From: Streptomyces virginiae
GTDB taxonomy: Bacteria; Actinomycetota; Actinomycetes; Streptomycetales; Streptomycetaceae
Assembly: GCF_000720455.1 (NCBI RefSeq)
Contig: NZ_JOAK01000001.1
Coordinates: 62,001-126,000 of the forward strand
Direction: 5' to 3'
Length of the DNA stretch: 64,000 nt
Below are positions 1 through 7,325 of this stretch, piece by piece. Both the position numbers and the translations under genes were made by a program. Under the pieces are notes generated by a model. That model did not search any database, was not told the DNA's origin, and saw only the letters and a program-made list of their open reading frames with translations. How positions within the stretch are numbered: the first letter of the stretch is position 1; each line of letters begins with the position of its first letter.

Positions 1-13
1 TCAAGGGGGTGGC

Positions 14-856
14 ATGTCCGTAGACCAGGGCAGCTCCAAGGTGCTCACGCTCGTAAAGCCCGTGACGCCGCCGGCAGTGTCCGAACGCTCGGAAGCCATC
101 GACACCCGCACCCTCTCCCGCTCGCTCTTCCAGCGACTCGCCACCCTGGACGCGGACAGCCCGGAACGGGCGTACGTACGCGACACCCTGATCGAGCTGA
201 ACCTGCCCCTCGTGCGGTACGCCGCCGCCCGCTTCCGCAGCCGCAACGAGCCGATGGAGGACATCGTCCAGGTCGGCACCATCGGCCTGATCAAGGCGAT
301 CGACCGGTTCGACTGCGAACGCGGCGTGGAGTTCCCGACGTTCGCCATGCCGACCGTCGTGGGCGAGATCAAACGATTCTTTAGGGACACCTCCTGGTCC
401 GTGCGCGTACCGCGCCGGCTCCAGGAGCTGCGCCTGGCGCTGACCAAGGCCAGCGACGAGCTCGCCCAGAAGCTGGACCGCTCGCCGACCGTCCCGGAAC
501 TCGCCGCCGTGCTCGGGGTCTCGGAGGAGGACGTCGTCGACGGCCTCGCCGTCGGCAACGCCTACACGGCCTCCTCGCTCGACTCGCCCTCCCCGGAGGA
601 CGAGGGCGGCGAGGGCTCGCTCGCGGACCGGCTCGGCTACGAGGACACCGCGCTCGAAGGCGTCGAGTACCGCGAGTCGCTCAAGCCGCTGCTGGCCAAA
701 CTCCCGCCCCGGGAACGGCAGATCATCATGCTGCGCTTCTTCGCGAACATGACGCAGTCGCAGATCGGCGAGGAGGTCGGCATCTCCCAGATGCACGTCT
801 CCCGGCTGCTGACGCGCACGCTCGCGCAGCTGCGCGTGGGCCTGATCGGGGACTGA
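14..856 (+). CDS. SigB/SigF/SigG-family RNA polymerase sigma factor
   Basis: Alternative sigma factor of 280 residues, expected to direct RNA polymerase to stress or development promoters. Region 2 spans about residues 50-125 (LPLVRYAAARF, EDIVQVGTIGLIKAIDRFD, FPTFAMPTVVGEIKRFFRD), region 3 about 130-190, and region 4 about 215-275 with the helix-turn-helix QSQIGEEVGISQMHVSRLL. The FPTFA.PT..GEIKR.FRD signature is typical of the Gram-positive stress/sporulation group, which are usually held by RsbW-like anti-sigma factors. The ATG at 14 follows a strong AAGGGGGT ribosome site. Two RsbW-like ATPases occur elsewhere in the window but no anti-sigma gene is adjacent. Which S. coelicolor paralogue (sigF, sigN or another) this is cannot be settled by eye; position suggests the SCO4034/4035 area. 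Confidence 0.93.
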   Translation: MSVDQGSSKVLTLVKPVTPPAVSERSEAIDTRTLSRSLFQRLATLDADSPERAYVRDTLIELNLPLVRYAAARFRSRNEPMEDIVQVGTIGLIKAIDRFDCERGVEFPTFAMPTVVGEIKRFFRDTSWSVRVPRRLQELRLALTKASDELAQKLDRSPTVPELAAVLGVSEEDVVDGLAVGNAYTASSLDSPSPEDEGGEGSLADRLGYEDTALEGVEYRESLKPLLAKLPPRERQIIMLRFFANMTQSQIGEEVGISQMHVSRLLTRTLAQLRVGLIGD

Positions 857-864
857 CGCGGGGG

Positions 865-890
865 CCGGATCGCCCGGTGGGGCGATCCGG
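865..890 (+). terminator. Stem-loop after the sigma factor gene
   Basis: Perfect 11-bp inverted repeat CCGGATCGCCC / GGGCGATCCGG with a 4-base loop (876-879), starting 8 bases after the sigma stop. No U tract follows, as is usual for Streptomyces hairpin terminators. It is followed at about 891-926 by a short duplicated GGACTAGTGCCGGCC motif. Confidence 0.7.
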
Positions 891-995
891 TGCCGGACTA
901 GTGCCGGCCGGACTAGTGCCGGCCGGACGCGTGTCGACCGATCGCGTACCGGCCGATCGCTTCCCAATTGACGGAGCGTCAGGAACACTGGCGCG

Positions 996-1778
996 ATGCG
1001 AAAGGGATCGCGAGCGGCCACCGCCCTGCTCGCCCTGTGCTGCACGGCGGCCGCCGGCCTCACCGGCTGCGGCGGCCCGGCGCGCGAGGGCTTCTCCGCC
1101 GTGGGCGCCGCCGCCCCGGGCCCCGAGCGGGGCGCGGGGGAGAACGTCGCACCGCAGGGCGGGGTGGAGTTCCAGCAGCTCGGCGGCCCGTCCGCGGCGG
1201 GCGGATCCACCGAGTCGTCCGCTACGTCGGCCGCTCCCCCGGGATCGGGGACCGCGGGCGGTTCAACCCCGGGCGGAGCCACGACCACCCCTACCGGCGG
1301 CTCCGGAAGCACCTCCGGCACCTCGGGCGGCCCGGGCCGCACCACCCCATCACCCGGCGCCCCCGGCACGCCGACGAATCCCACCGGCCCCACGAGCCCC
1401 ACGGGCCCGGCGAGCCCCACCGGCCCTCCCGGCAGGCCGGGCACGACGCCCCCGGCGCCGCCCCCGGCCACCCCGGCGCGCCTGACGCTGTCCGCTCCGG
1501 CCCGGTCGGCCGCTGCCGACCGCTGGTGCGAGCGGGTCACCGTGACCTTCACCAACACCGGGAGCACCGCGGCCCGCTCGGGCACGGTCAGCTTCGCGAC
1601 GCACGTCATCGGCGCCCTCGGCATCGACTGGGCCACGATCACCACGACCCAGCCGCTGCCCGCACCCATCGCGGGCGGAGCCTCGAAGACGCAGACCTAC
1701 ACGGTGTGCCTGGAGGCCTGGCGGGTACCGCTGGGCATGCACGTGGACACCCGGGAGGTCACCGCGACCTGGAACTGA
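996..1778 (+). CDS. Putative lipoprotein with proline/glycine-rich linker
   Basis: A 260-residue exported protein of unknown function. The N-terminus has a basic start, a hydrophobic stretch (about residues 7-20) and the lipobox LTGC, so it is probably lipid-anchored outside the membrane. Residues about 65-160 are low-complexity Gly/Ser/Thr/Pro with repeated PTGPxSPTGP units, a typical extracellular spacer. The C-terminal ~100 residues form a compact beta-rich domain containing two cysteines (DRWCERVTVTFTNTG and YTVCLEAW), resembling the immunoglobulin-like or carbohydrate-binding folds seen in actinobacterial secreted proteins; that likeness is an inference. It stands alone between the sigma gene and a convergent small membrane-protein gene. 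Confidence 0.8.
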   Translation: MRKGSRAATALLALCCTAAAGLTGCGGPAREGFSAVGAAAPGPERGAGENVAPQGGVEFQQLGGPSAAGGSTESSATSAAPPGSGTAGGSTPGGATTTPTGGSGSTSGTSGGPGRTTPSPGAPGTPTNPTGPTSPTGPASPTGPPGRPGTTPPAPPPATPARLTLSAPARSAAADRWCERVTVTFTNTGSTAARSGTVSFATHVIGALGIDWATITTTQPLPAPIAGGASKTQTYTVCLEAWRVPLGMHVDTREVTATWN

Positions 1779-1801
1779 TCGCGGCGACCCCTCGTCGGCC
1801 C

Positions 1802-1823
1802 GCGGCCGGCCACCGCCGGCCGC
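1802..1823. terminator. Bidirectional stem-loop between convergent genes
   Basis: Nine-bp inverted repeat GCGGCCGGC / GCCGGCCGC around a CACC loop, lying in the 76-bp gap between the lipoprotein gene (+) and the small membrane protein gene (-). Likely terminates both. Confidence 0.55.
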
Positions 1824-1854
1824 CGGCCCTCCGCATCCGCCGGGGCCCTCGGCC

Positions 1855-2094
1855 TCAGTGCAGGACCACCCAGGCGGCCGCGCCGATCACCAGCACGAGC
1901 GCGAGGACGAGCCCCACCTTCACGGCCGGACCGGAGGACTTGGACGCCTCCTGCTCGGCACGGCGCTGCTGGCGTGACCCCGGGCCCGCCTGCCGGGCCG
2001 GTGCGGCCTCCTCGACGAAGGCCCGGAACATCTGGGTGCTGCCCGCCGGGTCGTAGTTGCCCTCGGGGACCTGTGAGTTGTGGTTCTCAGCCAT
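1855..2094 (-). CDS. Small single-span membrane protein
   Basis: A 79-residue protein with a polar, charged N-terminal half (about residues 1-55, rich in Gln/Glu/Arg) and one C-terminal transmembrane helix (about 58-77, VKVGLVLALVLVIGAAAWVV). A tail-anchored or cytosol-facing membrane protein of unknown function, of a type common in Streptomyces. The ATG at 2094 was chosen because the sequence before it (SENRLGSCS) has no protein character and the frame upstream runs through the divergent promoter region. It converges on the lipoprotein gene and diverges from marR. Confidence 0.75.
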   Translation of the reverse strand: MAENHNSQVPEGNYDPAGSTQMFRAFVEEAAPARQAGPGSRQQRRAEQEASKSSGPAVKVGLVLALVLVIGAAAWVVLH

Positions 2095-2151
2095 GGAGCA
2101 GGACCCTAGCCGGTTTTCCGATTCTTTTACCGCCCCACCCCCCGGATTAAT

Positions 2152-2193
2152 TTGCCTGTAGCAACCACCCGCTTCTATGGTTGCCTCAAGCAA
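2152..2193 (+). promoter_or_regulatory. Predicted marR promoter with two MarR-type operators
   Basis: Two near-identical palindromes, TTGCCTGTAGCAA (2152-2164) and TTGCCTCAAGCAA (2181-2193), share the form TTGC-N5-GCAA and lie 29 bp centre to centre. The first contains a -35-like TTGCCT (2152-2157); 18 bp later TATGGT (2176-2181) is a good -10. The operators therefore sit on the -35 and on the -10/start region, the classical layout for repression. Binding by the MarR protein encoded 20 bp downstream is inferred, not shown. Confidence 0.7.
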
Positions 2194-2211
2194 CAAGATG
2201 GGGGTCGCCCG

Positions 2212-2643
2212 GTGCCTACACAGACAACGCGGACCACTCCGCACGAGGAGCTGGCCGGCCGGCTGACCGGGATCGGCGCGGTCAAGCGCGAGCTCGCCCG
2301 CAACCTGCCCGCCGACTGCCCGCCCGGTGCCGCCGCCGTACTCACCGTGCTCGACCGGCACGGGGAGATGCGGCTGAGCCGCCTGGCCGACCTCATGGCC
2401 GTCGACATCTCGGTCACCAGCCGGCACGTCACCCACATCGCCGACCGCGGCTGGATCGAGCGCGAGCCGGACCCGGGCGACGGGCGCTGCCGCATCCTGC
2501 GGCTCACCCCGGCCGGACGGGCGCTGCTCGCCGAGATCGGCGCCCGGTACACGGCCGCCCTGGAGAGAGCCCTCCACGACTGGTCCGCCCAGGACATCGA
2601 CGTACTCAACACCCTGCTGGCCCGACTCCGATCGAGCTTCTAG
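2212..2643 (+). CDS. MarR-family transcriptional regulator
   Basis: A 143-residue winged-helix regulator. Residues about 35-110 form the MarR domain: MRLSRLADLMAVDISVTSRHVTHIADRGWIER is the helix-turn-helix and DGRCRILRLTPAGRALLAEI the wing and following helix. MarR proteins are usually ligand-released repressors of neighbouring efflux or detoxification genes. The GTG at 2212 is used because an earlier in-frame start would lie inside the predicted operator. It is followed after 13 bp by the DHA2 transporter gene, so the two are almost certainly one autoregulated operon that controls drug or metabolite efflux. Confidence 0.9.
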   Translation: MPTQTTRTTPHEELAGRLTGIGAVKRELARNLPADCPPGAAAVLTVLDRHGEMRLSRLADLMAVDISVTSRHVTHIADRGWIEREPDPGDGRCRILRLTPAGRALLAEIGARYTAALERALHDWSAQDIDVLNTLLARLRSSF

Positions 2644-2656
2644 CGGAAGGAAAGAC

Positions 2657-4279
2657 ATGGCCCAGTCGGAGACGACGACCGCCCCCGTGTCCACATCCGT
2701 GGACATGACCCATCCCCAGATCATGAAGGCGCTGTCCGGGCTCATGCTCGGCATGTTCGTGGCGATCCTGTCCTCCACGATCGTTTCCAACGCCCTGCCC
2801 CAGATCATCAGCGACCTCGGCGGCTCCCAGTCCTCGTACACCTGGGTGGTCACCGCCGCCCTGCTGTCCATGACGGCGGCCACCCCGCTGTGGGGCAAGC
2901 TGTCCGACCTCTTCAGCAAGAAGCTGCTGGTCCAGATATCCCTGGTGATCTACGTCCTCGGCTCCGTGGTCGCGGGCATGTCCCAGAACACCGGCACCCT
3001 CATCGCCTGCCGCGTGGTCCAGGGCATCGGCGTGGGCGGCCTCTCGGCCCTCGCCCAGATCGTCATGGCCGCGATGATCTCGCCCCGCGAGCGCGGCCGG
3101 TACAGCGGCTACCTCGGCGCGGTCTTCGCCGTCGCCACCGTCGGCGGCCCGCTGCTGGGCGGCGTCATCACCGACACCGAGTGGCTGGGCTGGCGCTGGT
3201 GCTTCTACGTCGGCGTGCCCTTCGCGATCATCGCGCTGATCGTCCTGCAGAAGACGCTGCGGCTGCCGGTGGTCCGGCGCGACGTGAAGGTCGACTGGCT
3301 GGGCGCGTTCCTGATCAGCGCCGCCGTCTCACTGCTGCTGATCTGGGTCACCCAGGCCGGCGACTCCTACGAGTGGATCTCCTGGCAGACCTGGGCGATG
3401 ACGGGCGGCTCGGTGGTCCTCGGACTGCTCTTCGTCCTCGTCGAGTCCCGTGCGAGCGACCCGATCATCCCGCTGCGGCTCTTCCGCAACAAGACCATCA
3501 CCCTCGCCTCGGCCGCCTCGCTCTTCGTGGGCATCGCGATGTTCTCGGGGACCGTGTTTTTCAGCCAGTTCTTCCAGTTGGCCCGTGGCGAGTCCCCCAC
3601 GATGTCCGGAATCCTCACGATTCCGATGATCGGCGGCCTCTTCGTCTCCTCCACCGTTTCCGGTCAGGTGATCACCAAGACCGGTAAGTGGAAGGCGTGG
3701 CTCGTCTCCGGCGGTGTGCTGCTGACGGCCGGACTGGGCCTGCTCGGCACCCTGCGCCACGACACCCCGTACTGGCACATCGCGGTCTACATGGCGGTGA
3801 CCGGCCTCGGTCTCGGCATGATGATGCAGAACCTGGTCCTCGCCACCCAGAACCAGGTGGCCCCCGAGGACCTGGGCGCGGCCAGCTCGGTCGTCACCTT
3901 CTTCCGCTCCCTCGGCGGCGCCATGGGCGTCTCGGCGCTGGGCGCGGTCATGGCCCACCGGGTCACGCACTACGTCCAGGACGGGTTCACCGCCCTCGGC
4001 CCGAAGGCCGCGGCCATGGGCCAGGGCGGCGCCGCCGGTGGCGGGATTCCCGACCTCGACAAGCTGCCCGCGCCCATCCGCGAGGTCATCGAGTCCGCGT
4101 ACGGGCACGGCGTCGGCGACGTCTTCCTCTACGCCGCCCCCTTCGCGCTCCTCGGACTGATGCTGGTGGTCTTCATCAAGGAGGTCGCCCTGAAGTCGAA
4201 GCCCGCGGTGCACAGCCCGGCGGCGGCTTCGCAGGAGGCCGCGGCGGCCGAGGTCACGGACGCCGCCGTCAAGGCCTGA
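2657..4279 (+). CDS. MFS efflux transporter, DHA2 (EmrB/QacA) family
   Basis: A 540-residue proton-driven exporter with about 14 hydrophobic spans, the DHA2 size and topology. It shows the N-terminal TIVSNALPQIISDLGGS..YTWVVTAALL stretch typical of EmrB/QacA proteins, GKLSDLFSKK after span 2 (motif A), RVVQGIGVGGL (motif B) and VGGPLLGGVI (motif C, the antiporter motif). A Gly/Ala-rich extracytoplasmic loop precedes the last span and the C-terminus is an Ala/Glu tail. A GGAAGGA ribosome site lies at 2645-2651. Cotranscription with marR suggests induced export of a toxic compound; substrate unknown. Confidence 0.93.
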   Translation: MAQSETTTAPVSTSVDMTHPQIMKALSGLMLGMFVAILSSTIVSNALPQIISDLGGSQSSYTWVVTAALLSMTAATPLWGKLSDLFSKKLLVQISLVIYVLGSVVAGMSQNTGTLIACRVVQGIGVGGLSALAQIVMAAMISPRERGRYSGYLGAVFAVATVGGPLLGGVITDTEWLGWRWCFYVGVPFAIIALIVLQKTLRLPVVRRDVKVDWLGAFLISAAVSLLLIWVTQAGDSYEWISWQTWAMTGGSVVLGLLFVLVESRASDPIIPLRLFRNKTITLASAASLFVGIAMFSGTVFFSQFFQLARGESPTMSGILTIPMIGGLFVSSTVSGQVITKTGKWKAWLVSGGVLLTAGLGLLGTLRHDTPYWHIAVYMAVTGLGLGMMMQNLVLATQNQVAPEDLGAASSVVTFFRSLGGAMGVSALGAVMAHRVTHYVQDGFTALGPKAAAMGQGGAAGGGIPDLDKLPAPIREVIESAYGHGVGDVFLYAAPFALLGLMLVVFIKEVALKSKPAVHSPAAASQEAAAAEVTDAAVKA

Positions 4280-4284
4280 TCCCC

Positions 4285-4359
4285 CAGCTGATCCCCGCAG
4301 CTGATTGCCGCAGCTGATTGCCGCGGCTGATCCCTGCGGATGATCCCTGCAGCTGTTGT
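4285..4359 (+). repeat. 13-bp tandem repeat, about 5.5 copies
   Basis: Consecutive 13-base units CAGCTGATCCCCG, CAGCTGATTGCCG (twice), CGGCTGATCCCTG, CGGATGATCCCTG and a partial CAGCTG begin 6 bases after the transporter stop and run up to the terminator hairpin. Each good unit carries the palindrome CAGCTG. Function unknown; slippage-prone, so copy number probably varies between strains. Confidence 0.85.
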
Positions 4360-4364
4360 CGACT

Positions 4365-4394
4365 GAGCGCCGCCGGACGGCTCCGGCGGCGCTC
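4365..4394. terminator. Bidirectional terminator between efflux gene and tetR
   Basis: Perfect 13-bp stem GAGCGCCGCCGGA / TCCGGCGGCGCTC with a CGGC loop (4378-4381) between two convergent genes. Confidence 0.8.
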
Positions 4395-4402
4395 TGCTGC
4401 GC

Positions 4403-5023
4403 TCAGGCGGTGGCCTTGGCCTCGATGCCCGCGATCAGGACGTCGAGCGCCAGGCAGAAGTCGCCCTCGGGCGTCCGCCGCGCCGCGCCCCCGCAGCCGT
4501 GCAGGAACTGCCGGACGGCCAGGTGGGCGCCGGTCCGGGTGGCGCCCACCAGACCGGTGGCGTCCATCAGCCGCTGGAGGGCGGCGTCGAAGGCCCGCGC
4601 GTGCGGGCCGATGTTCGGGTAGGCGGCGCTCAGCGGAGCAACCCAGGGATGGTCCGCCAGCACCCTCCGGTATGCCCGGGCGAGGTCCTTCAGCCCGCCC
4701 GTCCAGCCGGTTTCCGCCGGCCCGCCGGACCCGGCCGGCAGGGCCAGCTCGCCCAGGGCCCGGTCCAGGGCCAGTTCGAGCAGATCGTGCTTGGTGTCCA
4801 CGTACCAGTACAGGGACATCGCGGTGACCCCGAGCCCGGCGGCCAGCCGCCGCATCGAGAAGCGGGCGAGCCCCGCGGCGTCGAGCAGCCGCACGGTGGC
4901 TGCGGTGATCCGCTCCCGGTCGAGCCCTGAGGGTGCCTCGGTACGACGTCTGCCGGGTGTGGTGGGCCTGGCCACCAGCCACACGCTGGTCCGTGTCTCG
5001 CCTGGATCGGCCGCGGTCACCAT
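4403..5023 (-). CDS. TetR-family transcriptional regulator
   Basis: A 206-residue one-component regulator. The DNA-binding domain covers about residues 34-82: RERITAATVRLLDAAGLARFSMRRLAAGLGVTAMSLYWYVDTKHDLLELAL, with the SLYWYV helix end and TKHDLL typical of TetR subgroup proteins that carry the TetR_C ligand domain. Residues 95-206 are the helical effector/dimer domain. The first 30 residues are a variable extension; ATG at 5023 is the only sensible start but a later GTG cannot be excluded. It converges on the MarR-regulated efflux gene and is preceded by a terminator, so it is its own unit. Target and ligand are unknown. Confidence 0.88.
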   Translation of the reverse strand: MVTAADPGETRTSVWLVARPTTPGRRRTEAPSGLDRERITAATVRLLDAAGLARFSMRRLAAGLGVTAMSLYWYVDTKHDLLELALDRALGELALPAGSGGPAETGWTGGLKDLARAYRRVLADHPWVAPLSAAYPNIGPHARAFDAALQRLMDATGLVGATRTGAHLAVRQFLHGCGGAARRTPEGDFCLALDVLIAGIEAKATA

Positions 5024-5086
5024 GCGGGCACCCTCCTCGCGACAGATGGACCAGCCCGAAATGCCCGGTCCGCCCTCGTGATGCTA

Positions 5087-5114
5087 GCGGGACACCCCCT
5101 CGGGGGTGTCCCGC
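5087..5114 (-). terminator. Terminator of the glycosyltransferase operon
   Basis: Perfect 12-bp stem GCGGGACACCCC / GGGGTGTCCCGC with a CTCG loop, 39 bases beyond the stop of the leftward GT39 gene and before the tetR start. Confidence 0.8.
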
Positions 5115-5153
5115 CGACCGGGCCGGATGACGGGGAATCAGGACGTCGGGGGA

Positions 5154-7325
5154 TCAGGGCGTCGGGGCCGTCAGGTCGTAGAAGGTGGCTCCGCCGACCG
5201 TGGACTCCTTGTACGTGGCCTTGACCCAGTTCTCGATCTCCGAGCTGGTGCCGCCGCCCGGGCCTCCGGGGCCGCCGCCGCCACGGCGGCCGCCGTCCTC
5301 GCCGGCGCCCGCGGCGGTACCGCTGCCGCCCTGGCCGATGAACCAGTGGATCTTCCCGTCCCGGACGTACTGCTTGAACTGCTCCAGGGTCGGCGAGGGG
5401 TCGCTGCCGTTGAAGCCGCCGACGGGCATGACGGGGACGCCGGTGGCGAGCTGGTAACTGGCCGCGTTCTGCGAGCCGATGGCCGCCGCCGCCCAGGTGT
5501 AGGTGTCGGCGTCGGCGGTGAGGGCCGCCTTCGCCTCGGCACTGACCCGGGCGCCGTTGAGCAGACCGCCGGCGCCGCCGCCGGGGCCGCCGCCCGTCAT
5601 GCCGCCGGGGAAGCCGCCCGCGCGCTCGGCTCCGCGGCCGTCCGCGCCCGGCGTGCCGCCCGGGCCCTGGCCCGGGGGTACGGCGCCCTGCGGCAGCGCG
5701 CCGCCCGGCTGCGGCCCGCCGCCCGGAACGCCCTGGCCGCCCTGGCCGCCCTGGCCGCCCTGGCGCAGTTCACCGAAGCCGCCCGGGCCACCCGGGCCGC
5801 CCATCATCCCGCCGGGTCCGCCCCGGCCTCCCGCCACCGCCGGTCCGGCGGTCACGATGGACCCGGTGTGCCCGGTGCTCACGGTGGTCAGGCAGTACGC
5901 GAACGGCCCCGCGAGGGCCGCCGCCACCCCGAGCCCCGCCGTGGCCCGCAGCACCTGCCGCCCGGCCCGCCCCGCGAACGGCAGAGCGACCGCGGCGAGC
6001 AGCCCGCCCACCAGCACCGCCCAGCGCAGCCACGGCAGGTAGCCGGTGGCGCGGCCGAGCAGGACGTACGACCAGACCGCCGTCAGCGCGAGCGTGCCGG
6101 AGAGGGTGACGGCGGCCGCCGCGCTGCCCCGCTCCTCCCACAGCACGGCGACGCCCATGCCGATCAGCGCGGCCACGAAGGGTGCCAGTGCCACGGTGTA
6201 GTACTCGTGGAAGATGCCCTGCATGTAGCTGAAGACCACCGCGGTGATCAGCAGCGAGCCGCCCCAGGCCAGGAAGGCCGCGCGCGCCATGCCGTCCACC
6301 GAGTCGGTGGCCCGGCGGGCCCGCCAGGTGATCACCAGCCCGGCCACGAGCAGGACCAGGGCCGCAGGCAGCAGCCAGGAGATCTGTCCGCCGATGTTGC
6401 CGGAGAACAGCCGGTCGATGCCGCTCTCGCCCCAGCGTCCGCCGCCGCCACCACCGGGGCCGCCCGCACCGCCCCCGACGCTGCCGGTCTCGTTGCCGTT
6501 GATCCGGCCGAGGCCGTTGTAGCCGAGGGTCAGCTCCAGGAAGGAGTTGTTCTGCGAGCCGCCGATGTACGGGCGGGAGGAGGCGGGCCACAGCTCGACG
6601 ACGGCGACCCACCAGCCGCCTGCCACCGCCATCGCGCCCCCCGCGAGCAGCAGCTGCCCCAGCCGGCGGCGCAGCCCGGTGGGCGCGCAGACGGCGTACA
6701 GCACGGCGAGCGGCGGCAGGATGACGAAGGCCTGCAGCGTCTTGGTCAGGAAGGCGAAGCCGACTGCGGCCCCGGCCCAGAGCAGCCAGCGGGTCTGCGC
6801 CCCTTCGAGGGCCCGCAGCAGGCAGTACACGGTGACGGTCAGCAGCAGGGTCAGCAGCGCGTCGGGGTTGTTGAAGCGGAACATCAGGGCGGCGACGGGG
6901 GTCAGTGCGAAGGCGGCGCCGCTCAGCAGCGCGGCTCCCGGACCGAACTGGCGGCGCACGGAGGCGTACAGCACACCGGTGGTCGCCACCCCCATCAGTG
7001 CCTGCGGGACGAGGATCTGCCAGCTGCCCAGCCCGAAGAGCCGGACCGAGAGCATCATCGGCCACAGCGCGGCCGGGGGCTTGTCGACGGTGATGGAGTT
7101 GCCCGCGTCGGAGGAGCCGAAGAAGAAGGCCTTCCAGCTCTCGCTGCCGGCCTGAACGGCGGCCGAGTAGAAGGAGTTGGCGTAGCCGGAGGCGCCCAGG
7201 TCCCACAGGAGCAGGGCCGCGGTGGCGATCAGCAGCCCGGCGAGGGCGGGCCGTTCCCAGCGGGGCCGGGCGGTATGGGCTCCGGCCACGGCGGCCGGGA
7301 AGATCGGGAGTGCTGCCGTGGTCAT
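5154..7325 (-). CDS. GT39-type membrane glycosyltransferase (YkcB/ArnT-like)
   Basis: A 723-residue polytopic glycosyltransferase of the polyprenyl-phosphate-sugar dependent GT-C type. Features are a first span near residues 25-45, the early luminal acidic motif near YANSFYSAAVQAGSESWKAF, SITVDKPPAALWPMMLSVRLFG, RFNNPDALLTLLLTVTVYCLLRAL, and about a dozen hydrophobic spans up to residue 480. Long Gly/Pro/Gln-rich extracellular segments (about 255-280 and 495-595) flank a C-terminal soluble domain (PVMPVGGFNGSDPSPTLEQFKQYV). Family members move a sugar from a lipid carrier to a cell-envelope acceptor. Its ATG overlaps the upstream GT2 stop by 4 bp, so that enzyme probably makes the lipid-linked donor used here. 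Confidence 0.88.
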   Translation of the reverse strand: MTTAALPIFPAAVAGAHTARPRWERPALAGLLIATAALLLWDLGASGYANSFYSAAVQAGSESWKAFFFGSSDAGNSITVDKPPAALWPMMLSVRLFGLGSWQILVPQALMGVATTGVLYASVRRQFGPGAALLSGAAFALTPVAALMFRFNNPDALLTLLLTVTVYCLLRALEGAQTRWLLWAGAAVGFAFLTKTLQAFVILPPLAVLYAVCAPTGLRRRLGQLLLAGGAMAVAGGWWVAVVELWPASSRPYIGGSQNNSFLELTLGYNGLGRINGNETGSVGGGAGGPGGGGGGRWGESGIDRLFSGNIGGQISWLLPAALVLLVAGLVITWRARRATDSVDGMARAAFLAWGGSLLITAVVFSYMQGIFHEYYTVALAPFVAALIGMGVAVLWEERGSAAAAVTLSGTLALTAVWSYVLLGRATGYLPWLRWAVLVGGLLAAVALPFAGRAGRQVLRATAGLGVAAALAGPFAYCLTTVSTGHTGSIVTAGPAVAGGRGGPGGMMGGPGGPGGFGELRQGGQGGQGGQGVPGGGPQPGGALPQGAVPPGQGPGGTPGADGRGAERAGGFPGGMTGGGPGGGAGGLLNGARVSAEAKAALTADADTYTWAAAAIGSQNAASYQLATGVPVMPVGGFNGSDPSPTLEQFKQYVRDGKIHWFIGQGGSGTAAGAGEDGGRRGGGGPGGPGGGTSSEIENWVKATYKESTVGGATFYDLTAPTP

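Noticed and set aside
2094..2919. Upstream extension of the 79-residue membrane protein gene
   Set aside because: The longer frame runs antisense through marR and into the efflux gene; the Met at 2094 starts the conserved-looking part.
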